From NCBI GenBank assembly GCA_020002185.1, contig CM034538.1, positions 3,502,773 through 3,566,772 of the forward strand: a stretch of 64,000 bases of DNA. Direction: 5' to 3'. Below, in pieces: positions 9,933-19,785 of this stretch. This DNA comes from Paraescarpia echinospica. Taxonomy: Eukaryota; Annelida; Polychaeta; Sabellida; Siboglinidae. Made by a program: the position numbers and the translations under genes. The notes below the pieces were generated by a model. That model was given only the letters and a program-made list of their open reading frames with translations, was not told the origin of the DNA and did not search any database. Within the stretch, counting starts at the first letter, position 1; every line of letters begins with the position of its first letter.

Positions 9933-10675
9933 CGACGATGGACCTGTTCAGCGCGCCGGTGATCGAGAGTAGTCAGTGGATCGTCTACCAGCCGCTGACG
10001 TCTCTCGACCCTATCGAGTTCCTCATCCCGGGCGAAGACTATACGAACCTTCGAGTGTACGCGCGCTTCGCACGGGGGGTCGGTCTGACGGCCGCCGCCG
10101 CGCCGGTCGACAATTTCCTGCATACGATGTTCAGTCAACTCGACGTGTCGCTGAACAACGTCCTCGTGTCGTTGTCGTCGACCAATACGTACCGCGCCTA
10201 CGGAAGAAACAAACGCAGCGCCGCCCCCGCGAAGGCGGCGGCAGCGGCATAAAGAGAGCGCGCCTAGCGGCGACGGTCATCAGTAGGCGGAAGAGAGCGC
10301 GTCGAACGGACATATTCGACGATGGCGTTCGTGAACGGCTCGACGTGCGAGGGCGTGAAGGCCGAACTGGAGCTGTTCAGCGGACCGGTGATGCAGACGA
10401 GCATCGAGAGCAGTCAGTAGACCGTCTACCAGCCGCAGACGACTCTCGACGCCGGCGGCCCTATCGAGTTCCTCGTGCCGGGTTCGGACGAAGACTATAC
10501 GGACCTGGCGAGCGTTCAATTGTACGTGCGCTTCAAAGTGACGCAGGGGGACGGTACCGATCTGGCGGCCGCCGCCGCGGTGGCGCCTGTCAACAATTTC
10601 CTGCATTCGATGATCAGTCAAATCGACGTGTCGCTGAACAACACCCTCGTGACGGCGTCGACCAATACGTACGCG
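9808..10675 (+). repeat. Partial tandem duplication of pVI-like 3' end plus major-capsid 5' end (offset about 397 bp)
   Basis: Unit 1 (9808-10204) and unit 2 (10205 to about 10675) both hold the basic tail of the pVI-like gene followed by the first about 100 codons of the major capsid gene. AGAAACAAACGCAGC marks the start of each, and CGAACGGACATATTCGACGA the gene junction. Unit 1 lacks about 50 bp at the capsid start and several short blocks. Divergence is substantial, so the duplication is not recent, or one copy was acquired by recombination with a relative. Confidence 0.75.
9938..10252 (+). pseudogene. Truncated upstream duplicate of the major capsid N-terminus
   Basis: ATG 9938 opens 104 codons. 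Residues 1-90 parallel the start of the real capsid gene (IEFLIPGEDYTNL, VDNFLHTMFSQLDVSLNN, STNTYRAYG) but lack its first about 18 residues and carry deletions. After about residue 90 the frame runs into the duplicated pVI-like tail DNA and ends in an Ala run at TAA 10250-10252. It cannot form a jelly roll and is best read as a relic of the tandem duplication. Confidence 0.75.
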
Positions 10676-11623
10676 TACCGGGCCTACCTCGAGACGTTGC
10701 TGAGTTACGGTAGCGACGCGAAACGTTCGCATCTGACGGGTTCGTTGCGGTACAAAGATACCGCCGGACTGATGAACACGCTCGGCAACGCCAACGTCGG
10801 GTACGAGGCACGACGCCTCATAACGGCCACTAGCAACGAGATGGAGATGATGGGACGCGTGCACGTCGACGCGTTTATGCTAAACAGACACATACCGAAC
10901 GGCGTCGATACGAAAGTGCGCATAGTGCACTCGAAGGACGGCTTCGCGCTCATGGGTGTGCAAGCCGTACCGGGGTGGCGCGTCGTGCTGCAGGAGATTC
11001 GACTGCACGTGCGAAAAGTGAAGTTGATCCCGGCCGTCCAGATGGGACATATCAAAGCGTGGGGGTTGGGAACGGCTAAGTTTCCGATGCGCCGCGTCGA
11101 CTGCAAATCGTTCTCGATAACGGCGGGTACGCTATCGCACACGCACGAGAACCTGTACATGGGTACGATTCCCAAACTCCTCTTCCTGATGATGATCGAT
11201 AACGTCGCCTACAACGGCGACTACACTAGAAATCCGTTCGACGCGCGTCACAACGACATAAATTTCCTCCCGCTCGTCGTCGACGGACGTCAAGTGCCGA
11301 GCAAGCCGCTGCAGCCGGACTTTCCGCACAACCTGTACGAGCGGAGCTATATGAATCTCTTCGAGGCGACCGGAAAGGCGTACGAGGACGAGGGGAACGA
11401 CGTATCGCGCACGGACTTCGGCGCCGGCTACACCACCTTCGGTTTCGACCTGACCCCCGACTGTTGCGATGGCGATCATTTCAACGTCGTGCGTCAGGGG
11501 AGCGTGGGCGTCGAAATGCATTTCGGGACACCGCTACCGCTTCCGGTGAACGTCGTCGTGTACGCGGAATTCGACACGGTGATGGATATCGACCGGAACC
11601 GGAACATCGTGTACGACTTGTAG
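10322..11623 (+). pseudogene. Major capsid protein (hexon-like, double jelly roll), broken by one stop
   Basis: This is the main shell protein of the Polinton/adintovirus virion, in the family annotated as F54H12.2-like in invertebrates. ATG 10322 begins MAFVNGSTCEGVKAEL, followed by an in-frame TAG at 10418-10420. From 10421 the frame is open to TAG 11621-11623. Recognisable stretches are PIEFLVPGSDEDYTDL, NNFLHSMISQIDVSLN, STNTYAYRAYLETLLSYG and KDTAGLMNTLGNAN, and later an HFGTPLPLPVNVVVYAEFD end typical of the second jelly roll. The full frame is 433 codons, close to family length. The single nonsense codon is the only break seen. Confidence 0.85.
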
Positions 11624-11628
11624 TAACT

Positions 11629-12084
11629 ATGGATACGTTTCAACTGATGCGTCGTCTGGAACGCGATACGTACGCTAAACGTATCGTCGTCGGCGTAGTG
11701 CCTAATGACGCGCTACTTACCGCCGCCACTGCCGCCGTTTACCCAACGGCCTTCGTGTGCAACACCGACGACGGCGGCGAACCGGGACAGCACTGGGTGG
11801 CCGTCTAGGTGGACGCCGACCGACGAAGCGAGTACTTCGATTCGTACGGTCTGCCGCCGCTGCACGCCGACTTCCGCGCGTTCCTGCGCCGTCACTGCGG
11901 CGACGCGTGGACGTACAACGACAAGCGGCTGCAGAGCGTCATCTCTAACGTGTGCGGACAATATTGCGTCGCCTACCTTCTCCTCCGATGTCGCGGTATG
12001 CCGTTGACGACGTTCCAGAGCCTATTCGGCACCAATCTGGTGACCAATGACTGTCTCGTATACGATTTATTAAAACCTCATTAA
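11629..12084 (+). pseudogene. Adenain-like cysteine protease (maturation protease), broken by one stop
   Basis: This is the virion maturation protease of the Ulp1/adenain type, about 150 residues. The catalytic His lies in GQHWVAV, the Asp in YFDSYGLPP, the Gln at the start of QSVISNVCGQYC and the Cys in that same segment. An in-frame TAG at 11806-11808 directly follows the His block. The remainder (11809-12084) is open and ends LVYDLLKPH. It starts 5 bp after the capsid stop. It is the last rightward gene; an AATAAA follows 22 bp later. Confidence 0.85.
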
Positions 12085-12105
12085 TTTCGCTTTTACGTGT
12101 ATAGA

Positions 12106-12111
12106 AATAAA
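12106..12111 (+). terminator. Poly(A) signal AATAAA for the rightward gene block
   Basis: AATAAA lies 22 bp after the protease stop, in an A-rich stretch, facing the minus-strand signal at 12138-12143. Confidence 0.55.
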
Positions 12112-12137
12112 AAAACAAACAGACGATTATGTTGGTG

Positions 12138-12143
12138 TTTATT
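12138..12143 (-). terminator. Poly(A) signal AATAAA for the leftward polymerase gene
   Basis: TTTATT on + is AATAAA on the minus strand, about 93 bp past the polymerase stop. With the + signal at 12106 it marks the convergent transcription boundary; the G-rich stretch 12178-12205 lies between it and the gene. Confidence 0.5.
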
Positions 12144-12235
12144 ATTACCCTACCTATACATACATACAGAAACTACACCTAGGGGGGTGGTGGGGGGTAG
12201 GTTAGTAGTAGACGAGTTAGACGAGAGTTTACGAG

Positions 12236-15200
12236 TTAGACGAGTATCGGCGCCGTGGTGACGCCGTCGTCGAGCACGCGGCGTTTAGCGTAGAAGTAGC
12301 TCAACGCCGCGCGCTCTTGAACGTACGTCAACACGGACGAGTCTTTCACTTGGAAACCGCGGTTCCAGCCGACGTCGTTGCGACGGTCGCGCAGTACGGC
12401 GAGGAAGGTGTGCTCGTCGATGTCGGCGTTCTGTCGGCGTTCTGTCAGCGTTCTGTCAGCCCCTTCGTGCTGTTCTTCGGACCGGCGGCGCCGCCGAAGC
12501 AGTAGTAGGTCTTGCTGCACAGCGCCACGATTCCGTCGCCGCGCCACTCTTCTTTGAAGAGACCCGGCGTTCGATGATCGAACATGCGTCGGCGCGCGCA
12601 TCAGGCCGGCACGTCCGCCTCCCACGTTAGTCCGGCGACGCGCCGTCGTACGTAGGCGTCCACGTGCTCGTCGCAGCATTCGGCCAGAAAAAAGAGCGAA
12701 CGATTCCGGAAGTAGTGTTCGCGACGTTCTTCCGGTACGAGCGCGTCGACGTCACGTCCGGCTAGGGCGATGTACGCCGAGTCCGTGTCCATAGCGCAGT
12801 ACTGGAAGAGCGGACGGGGAATGTAGGCGTCGACGAAATCGAAATAAAATTCCAGCATTCTCAATTTTGCGTAATGCAATACGAAATAGCCGATATGTAT
12901 CGACAGGCCGTAGACGATTTTGCGCTTATTCAGCGCCATCTCGTACAGCGCGTCGTCGACGACGACGTTGAGTTGCCGGAAGCGCCGATTGTTGACGAGC
13001 ATCGACGCGCCGACCGGCGTGGCGTACTTGATTTCCCGGTGCCGATCGACGCGCGTAATCGTTTTCCCGTAGGAACTGTTGCCGAGAAGTTTAAAGGTAT
13101 CGGTGATGATCGATTTGTCAGGATCGATATCGCTCTCGCGTCGCGCCGTCAAGACCGCTTCGCCGAAGCGGCGAAAGCACGCGATCGGCGCGTACTCGAC
13201 GATCTGGTAGACGCGCTCGACGACGAGACCGTGCGCCAGATACCAGCGTAGGAGCGGCGTCGCGAGCACGATCGCCGCGCCGAAGTAGGTAACGACGAGC
13301 GTCCGTTGAGGTCGCGTGAGGAGATCGTGCGACTCGGCGTAGTCGCGCATAAACGGGCTGAGATCGTTGCGTACGATATCGACGTTCTTGAAAACGGGCT
13401 GCATCTCGGCGAATTTGTCGCGCAGCGCTTCCGGCACGGCGATATCGCACTGCACGAGGCCGAACAGAGAGCCGTCGCGCACCGCCTCCAGTATCGTCGA
13501 GGGCGTAATGGCGGTCGGTGGTGGTTGCCATCGTGACGCGTCGGGCGGCGTCGGCGCTACTGGCACTCCCACATTTCGACGACGTCGTCCACGAAACGGC
13601 GCATGTAGGCGGTCACGGCGATCGTCGCGGCGTACAGCGTCGTCATCGGTTGACCGTTGACGGCGTTCGTCGTCACGTGCGCCTGACACGTCGGGCAGTC
13701 GTGAAAATAGCAGCCGTGAAATTTATACGCCGTTCGCATGGAGGCGCACCTGCCGTCGACTCGGTGCTTTCCGATGCGCTTCTCGCGTCCGTTCAACTGG
13801 TGACGTATACCCGCGCCGGTTTCCGCTTCCACGCGCGTCAACCACTCCACGGCCATACGACCGTAGCGGTGCACGCGTTCCGCTCGAAAGGCATTCTCCG
13901 CGCGTCGGCGCGTGTACCAGCCCGTCGGCATCTCCTGCATTATTGCCCATAGATAGAGGCCGTTTGCGTCGAAGCCTACTATCGATCGGCACGGCGCGTC
14001 GCCGCCTCGAATCGACATCACGTCGGCCTCGTGGTGGCGCGCGAAGATGATGACGGGCCGCCGACGATCTGCGCCTGCAGCAGACGGTGCAGATCTTTGT
14101 TCGGCTCGTTGAAGAGCGACAAATAGATCGACGTCGGCAGGTCGTTGAACAGGTACAACAACGTCAACCCCGATGATGGCGTCCTTGAACATGACGATAT
14201 GTCGGCGCCGATAGAAGGCGAACTGGCGATCGACGGCCTCGAGAAACGGCGCCACGTCACGATTGTTATACCACACAAGAAAATCGCGCATCGACGTCAT
14301 GCCGTCGTCACGCCACGCCGTCGCGCAAATCTCGTACGCCTCCGCGGAGATTCCATCGCGTTTCAGCTGGCTGTAGAAAGCTTCGCGCGACGGCAGGGCG
14401 GTTTCGCCCAGACGCGTCAACGCGTCGATATGTTCGTACGGTAAGAAGCCCTTCGTTGCCGAGCAACCGTACGCTTTCAGAAAGCGATCGTAGCTAACGC
14501 CGGGCGCGAGGTAATTCGTTATGTCCAGGAACTTCAACGTCGTCGTCGACAGGAACATGTAATTGTTCTGACTTTAATGGTAAACGCCGACGACGTATGC
14601 TGCGCGTCGCCGGTTATGAGCAGGGGGGTCAAGTACTTTTTGACGACATTGAGGTCGTACTTACCCGAATTGAATTACAATACGGGCATTTGACGAAGGT
14701 GCGTCCACAGCCGGTCGGCGAGAGTGGCGTATGGTGACTCGTCGTCGTCGTCGTTGCATCATCGCCGCCAGTCGTCGTCGAGCGCGTCGAGCGCTTCGAA
14801 GGTCGCGTTGTAGCGGGGACGTAGAATCGCGCACGCCGACGCGCTCACCGCTTCCAGGTCGTCGATGAGGCGACGCGCGAGTTCCGTCGAATCGCCGGTC
14901 GTGACGTAACACCGCGCCGCTTCGTGACCGGGCACGTTCGACGCGACGCTCACGCTGAGTAGTTCGTGTCGCGCGATTCAGCGGCATTTGTCGGTATCCG
15001 TCGGCAGATCGTTATCGGCGAAATAGCACTCGAAATCGAACGTCGCGCTGTACGGGTAGTAGCGCAGGTCGTCGTCGCCGACGTCGATGCCTTCGTCGTC
15101 GAGCCGCTCGAATACGGACGGCGACGGTCGGTAGACGCCGCCGGGGAACACGTGACGAACGCCACCTTCGCACGTCGCTTCGTGACGTCGTAACTCGCGC

Positions 15201-16378
15201 GCGTTCCGCCAGAGGGCGTTGCCACATTTCCCGCACTTGTACGTTTTCGTGTACGCGCGCGGATCGCTTATGTACGAGAAGTGCGACTCGTACAGGTTGA
15301 CGTTCAGCGTCGTGGGGTGCGCTTCGCGCGATCGACGGACTAGTTCGGCGACGTCGTTCGTCAGTCGACGATAGACGACGACGTTGATGCCGAAAACCGT
15401 CTACACGCGATCCAGTTCGTTCAGGCGCACGCCGTTCGAGGCCGACGTGAGCGTGGCGCGACAATACTGCGGGTGCAGACGTTTAGCGACTTTCGTTAAA
15501 CGAGTCGTACCGATGTGGCGGCCACTTTCGTCTCGTCGGTGACCTTGCAGGTGGAGGCCGATGCATCGGAAGAGACGCAGATGGTCGTCGTAGGGCGTGC
15601 CTCGATGATCTTTCGTCAACGACACGATGGCCTTGTTTTGGCGCACGTAGGCGGGAAGCGTCGTCACGCCAACGCAGCCGATAGGATGATTGATGATGAC
15701 GTTCACGAAGTAGGTGGCGTTAGTTACGAGCTCGACGATCCATCCCGAGTCGGGACGCTGCGCGATGGCGTACTGCAGTTCGTCGGTCGTGCGCACGGCG
15801 TCGAAGAATCGTTCGAATGAACGGCTATCGGTAACTAGGGCGGGTTTTTCGAGGAGGCTACCGCAACAGTTACACGAAGAATGAAAATATCGGTACCGAC
15901 CCGACAACTTGTGGCGTAATACAAAACCATAGCTTACGTTAATTTTAAACGCGTTCTTTTGTTCGCGAAACATCTCCCTTACACGCGTTTCGAGCACGCG
16001 CGTACTCGTACAGGCGGTCATACGATAGTTGTAATGCGACTGTACGGCACCGCGCGCTACCGACGTCTCTATGGTACGCCGGTGCTCGTCCACGACACGC
16101 TGTAGATCGTCGGGTGACGGCGCCCTAGCGGCTACCGCCTCCGCCACCGCTGATTCATTACCAGGAGTTGGCGACGTCTGACACCGCAGCTTCAGATGTC
16201 GTAGCATAGCATGACGCGTGGTGAATATCGCGCCACATTTTGGACACTCTCGACGTTTTACGCATAGCGCTTCGTCGCCACATCTTTTCGAACTCTTTAC
16301 GTGTCGTTCGAACGTCGACTGTGTCGCGAAATAGTGCCCACATTTCGAACATTGCCATCTAGTAGGTGATGGTGGCAT
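12236..16378 (-). pseudogene. Protein-primed-type family B DNA polymerase with N-terminal zinc knuckles, multiply broken
   Basis: This is the replicative polymerase of the element, about 1380 codons. The start at 16378 (MPPSPTRWQCSKCG) is preferred over ATG 16405 because a TATAAATA sits at 16409-16416. The order is two C2HC fingers (CSKCGHYF..., CPKCGAIF...), a long N-terminal region, exonuclease motif TFDFECYF (15029-15043), exo II region SGKYDLNVVKKYL (about 14630-14670), motif A GFDANGLYLWAI (about 13945-13985), motif B KLLGNSSYGKT (about 13065) and motif C MDTDSAYIAL (about 12770-12795). The C-terminal end GFQVKDSSVLTY closes at 12236. Breaks: stops at 15401, 14978, 14759, 14675 and 12601 (left coordinate), and frame shifts near 14575, 14165, 14055, 13560 and 12450. 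The last coincides with a 3-fold 11-bp tandem repeat (12427-12460). Confidence 0.88.
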
Positions 16379-16408
16379 TCTCTCTAATGATATTTTTTCG
16401 AGCACCGC

Positions 16409-16416
16409 TATTTATA
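16409..16416 (-). promoter_or_regulatory. TATA box (TATAAATA) of the polymerase gene
   Basis: TATTTATA on + reads TATAAATA on the minus strand, 31-38 bp upstream of the ATG at 16378. This spacing argues for that start and a very short 5' leader. Confidence 0.45.
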
Positions 16417-16472
16417 ACAGCGACGGTGACGGTGACGGTGGTGGTGGTAAGTACACCCTAGCGGGAGGAATG

Positions 16473-16668
16473 TGGTGGTAACTAGCGGTTATTTTTATAA
16501 CTACGGTGGGGAATGTGACTAGCGGTAATTTTTCTAAACTAACGGTGTGTGCGGTAATTTTTCTAGCGGTGGTGGTAACTAGCGGTCATTTTTATAACTA
16601 CGGTGGGGATTTGCGACTAGCGGTAATTTTTCTAACTAACGGTGTGTGCGGTAATTTTTCTAACTAGG
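16473..16668. repeat. Two 98-bp tandem repeats upstream of the polymerase gene
   Basis: Units start with GGTGGTAACTAGCGG at 16473 and 16571. Each contains TTTTTATAACTACGGTGGGG and two GCGGTAATTTTTCTA blocks. A GGTGAC/GGTGGT run (16423-16450) adjoins them. They lie in the 400-bp space between the polymerase start and the end of the RPA-like gene, where promoter elements or an origin would be expected. Confidence 0.7.
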
Positions 16669-16700
16669 TAACTCGGAAACGGAAAGTACATTTTCAACGT

Positions 16701-16706
16701 TTTATT
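16701..16706 (-). terminator. Poly(A) signal AATAAA for the RPA-like spliced gene
   Basis: TTTATT on +, about 98 bp past the minus-strand stop at 16804. Confidence 0.4.
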
Positions 16707-16803
16707 CGGTACTCTTACAACATTCAAACACAGCGTGAAGCCTTTGTTTCAATAGCAAGCAAATATTAACAAAATGTTCTCTATTCTACTAGTGTTCGTT
16801 CGT

Positions 16804-18764
16804 TCATTCCAGTCCGCTCCGGCGTTGCACGTACGTGTGCACGGCCGACTCGAGTTGCACGCGATTCATATAATCGCGCCAATTTGTTCCCAACAACCAG
16901 TTCGACACAAACTGCACCAAATACAACTCTCCTGCACGGCCCGTTTGCGGCTGCTGATCACCGGAAGAAGTCGACACCGTAGTCTCGTGTAGAATATGCA
17001 CTAGTCTCGTGAAACAGGGGATGAGCGATCGACGCAGGAACGTTTCGATGACGCCGTTGAAATAGCGCGTCACAATACAGCCCGGCTTATCGAAACGTTG
17101 CATGTATACACGATTTGGCCGCCCCGCGCGATAGCCGGGCATGTGAACGTATGGACAGCCTTCATTCGGTTCACATACCCCGCATTGATCCCGCGCCTTC
17201 TCCAGAATCATTTCGCCGAGAGTCTCGGCGACGAGATCCATCGCCAGCTGTTCGTAACGCCCGACCAACTGACTCCGGCTCGGCACGACAAGTTGCCGTT
17301 GGCACGTCCCCAGCTCCTCCGATACGCTCCAGTACGGCGAGCACGTCGGTCCCATCGTCCCCAGGCTTTCGTTATACGTCGGTGGAGCGGGACGCATTCG
17401 GTTCGAGCAGCCGCCCAGCGCCTCCTCGATGATCGCCTCCAATACGTGGGCGTCACGTACTCCTCCACTACCCTACAGCACAAAGCAGTTCTACTCTTTA
17501 CGAATCACCGTCAGGAACGCGTGTAGGAAGTCGCTCATACACTCACGCCTGGTGTGTTGCATCAAAGCGTCCTACAAACACATTATTACTATTATGATTA
17601 GTCCGCCTCCGCCTCCCTCTTGTTCTTTTCCTCATCCCTCTTTATCGACCCCTGCACACCGCGTTCCAACAACGTTCTTACGAACGACGCAACCTCGTCG
17701 TACTGAGCGCGAATCCTTTCGTTGTTTGCAAGCATTTTCTCCAGTACGCAGCGCACTTCCTAAAGCACATAAAAGCCCAACTGTTAGTACATCAAACTAC
17801 TACAAAATAGGCTTGCTTCGTAGGCCAACCAAAACGCTCTTATATATTGTTCGGCCGACTCGGCTAATAGTTCAAAGCTCTCCTCGCTTAGTTCCCGACC
17901 ACGACGATCTCTCATTCGTTGTCGTTCGTTCGCGTGCGTCAATAAATCTACCAGTAGCGGCCAATTTTCCTCCTACAAACAACACAAGACAACAACACAT
18001 TAGTCATCGTCGTCGACGATTACGTATCTCTTTAGTGTGCGGACTGTATACGAGGGCTCCCCGTTCCAACTCGTCTTCCGCACACTAATCTCCACTTTAG
18101 TACCGGCTAACTCGAGCACGGTATCACGGAGATCCTCCTCGTTCAATTCCGTCAAGTACTCGGCCGTGTACTCGACGAGATTAGACATTTTGCTATCGAA
18201 CAACGTAAGCCAAAGCTCGTCTTCCTCCTCCTCGCCGTCCTTCACCATCACACGCAACGCGAAGAAATATTTCGGTACAAACACTTCACCGTGCGTTCGA
18301 CATATCAGGGTCCCGTCTTTGCTTGTCTGCAATTTCCGGCGACAACGGGAACATCCCAAATAGGTGGTGCCGGGCTCACCTTTGTACGAGACGGCGTCGA
18401 TCGTAACGGGCGACAGGTGTTTATACACACCGTTGACAGCACACTTCAGATGTCTCAGACTCACCACTGTGGCGCGTGTCGACGCCGACGATTCACGCTC
18501 CATAGAGCCGCTCCGCGACAGGACCGGGGGCTGCTCGGCCGTCTCGTCGGGCTCCAAGCACGCCTCTTCAGCGCTTCGCTTTCGGGCGACAGTCAACGGG
18601 GCCGCAATGAGCGCGACGGGGCGCTTAACGGGTGGTGACGCCCCCGTTGACAAGGCTGCAATCAGTGGCGAAGGTTGACTGCTGCTGGCCGCCGCCGCCT
18701 TCATCGACTGCTTACGCGGTGCCTTCGTCTTTTTTGGTTGTTGTTGTTGACTTTCATCCGCCAT
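16804..18764 (-). CDS. Spliced gene: RPA70-C-like ssDNA-binding domain plus unknown Cys-rich C-terminus
   Basis: Five exons on the minus strand, all joined in phase 0: 18764-18024, 17972-17817, 17759-17682, 17571-17509 and 17472-16804, for 568 residues. Introns are 51, 57, 110 and 36 bp. Each carries an in-frame stop if retained and ends in TAG; the 57-bp one is GC-AG with a TACTAAC branch site, the others begin GT. Exon 1 has a basic, low-complexity N-terminus, then a zinc-ribbon OB-fold pattern like the C-terminal domain of replication protein A: CSRCRRKL, CRTHGEVF, then KYFFALRVMVKD and ELWLTLFDSKM. Exons 2-4 are helical and charged. Exon 5 has CGVCEPNEGCPYVH and is unrecognised. Exon 1 alone is also an open 254-codon frame ending in TAA 18000-18002, so an unspliced short form is possible. 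No internal break was found. An ssDNA-binding role in element replication is inference. Confidence 0.55.
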
Positions 18765-18860
18765 ATCGCGGAAGAACGTATGCTGCTTGCTGCTCTGCTG
18801 TTGTAGAAAGAATATACGTTAGAACTTCAGCGTCATACAATATAGCATTTTTCTCAACCG

Positions 18861-18867
18861 TTTTATA
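18861..18867 (-). promoter_or_regulatory. TATA box (TATAAAA) of the RPA-like gene
   Basis: TTTTATA on + reads TATAAAA on the minus strand, 97 bp upstream of the ATG at 18764. It lies between the gene and the first 260-bp repeat. Confidence 0.4.
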
Positions 18868-18883
18868 CCTTTTCCAAATAACA

Positions 18884-19680
18884 CGCATGCGCACTTCACG
18901 CTAATACGTCATCTTACTCAATTATCAGCGTGTGTGCCTCGTACATTTCAGACATTTTGTTTTCAGAAAAAAGTTTCCGGTCACGTCAGTACATTCGCCG
19001 TTAAATCTCTCTTTACATCGATTTTCTCTAATATCGATGCACCTCACGTTTCCTGACTCCACAGCGAACCTATACAACGTTTAGTTTCATACTTTTAACG
19101 TTTCGTTTATTGTTTTTGAAATGTCATTGTCTACAATATAACGCGCATGCGCACTTCACACTAATACCGTTATCTTATTGAATTATCGGCGTGCATACTT
19201 CATTCATCCCAGGCATTTTGTTTTCGGAAAAAAGTGTCCGGTCACGTCAGTACATTTGCCGTTAAATCTCTCTTTACATCGAATTTCTCTAATATCGATG
19301 CATCACCCGTTTCCTGACTCCACAGTGATCGTATACAACGTTTAATTTTGTGCTTTTAACGTTTCATTTATTGTTTGTAAAAATCCTTTGTTCCCCGTTC
19401 ACATTCCAATCGCGTTAAGTCACGCGCAACAGATGTCACACATGTGCGCTTAACGCATTCCGCCTAGTCTACCGAGGAATTTGTTTTAGGAAAAAAGTTA
19501 GCGTTCACGTCAGTGCATCCATTGTCAAATGTGACTTTTACAGCGAATTTCTCTAATATCGATGCATCTCGTGTTTCCTGACCCCGCAGTGATCGTATAC
19601 AACGTTTAATTTCGTGCTTTTAACGTTTCGTTTATCGTTTGTAAAAATCCTTTGTTCTCCGTTCACATTCCAATCAAGAT
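18884..19680 (+). repeat. Three 260-bp tandem repeats at the right flank of the Polinton-like block
   Basis: Units begin near 18884, 19144 and about 19405; the third is the most diverged. Shared blocks are CGCATGCGCACTTCAC, GGAAAAAAGT with TCACGTCAGT, CTCTAATATCGATGCA, TTTCCTGACTCCACAG and TATACAACGTTTA. No coding potential is seen. The position outside the last gene suits a terminal or replication region of the element. Confidence 0.8.
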
Positions 19681-19785
19681 AAGCCGTAGTGTCATGCGCC
19701 GCCGCCACCGCTGTTTGACGACGCGCACATTTCATACACACTTTTACAGACACGCGCGCACGACGCCTATACATCGCTCCACCAC

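Larger units (their letters stand above)
6016..19780. mobile_element. Decayed Polinton/Maverick (adintovirus-like) element, left end in gap
   Basis: The diagnostic combination is present: retrovirus-type integrase, protein-primed-type family B polymerase, adenain-like cysteine protease, double-jelly-roll major capsid and single-jelly-roll minor capsid. Rightward genes are tightly packed (1 to 6 bp spacing) and meet the leftward polymerase block at convergent poly(A) signals. The DNA is CpG-rich and differs sharply from the AT-rich flanks. Most genes carry nonsense codons or frameshifts, so the copy is not intact. Terminal inverted repeats and the 6-bp target duplication usual for Polintons cannot be seen, because the left end is in the gap and the right edge is uncertain: either near 19780 or, if 20579-21649 belongs to it, at 21649. 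Confidence 0.85.

Noticed and set aside
9976..10713. 245-codon Arg-rich ORF overlapping the capsid start
   Set aside because: Alternate-frame translation of the duplicated capsid DNA; the capsid frame has the family motifs.
7078..12084. Programmed stop-codon readthrough or an altered genetic code in the Polinton genes
   Set aside because: All three stop codons occur at unrelated sites and the polymerase also carries frameshifts, so ordinary decay is simpler.
12874..13952. Plus-strand ORFs opposite the polymerase
   Set aside because: GC-rich antisense frames without family features; the minus strand carries clear polymerase motifs.
18037..18904. Plus-strand ORFs opposite the RPA-like gene
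   Set aside because: Shadows of the minus-strand coding exon with no recognisable features.
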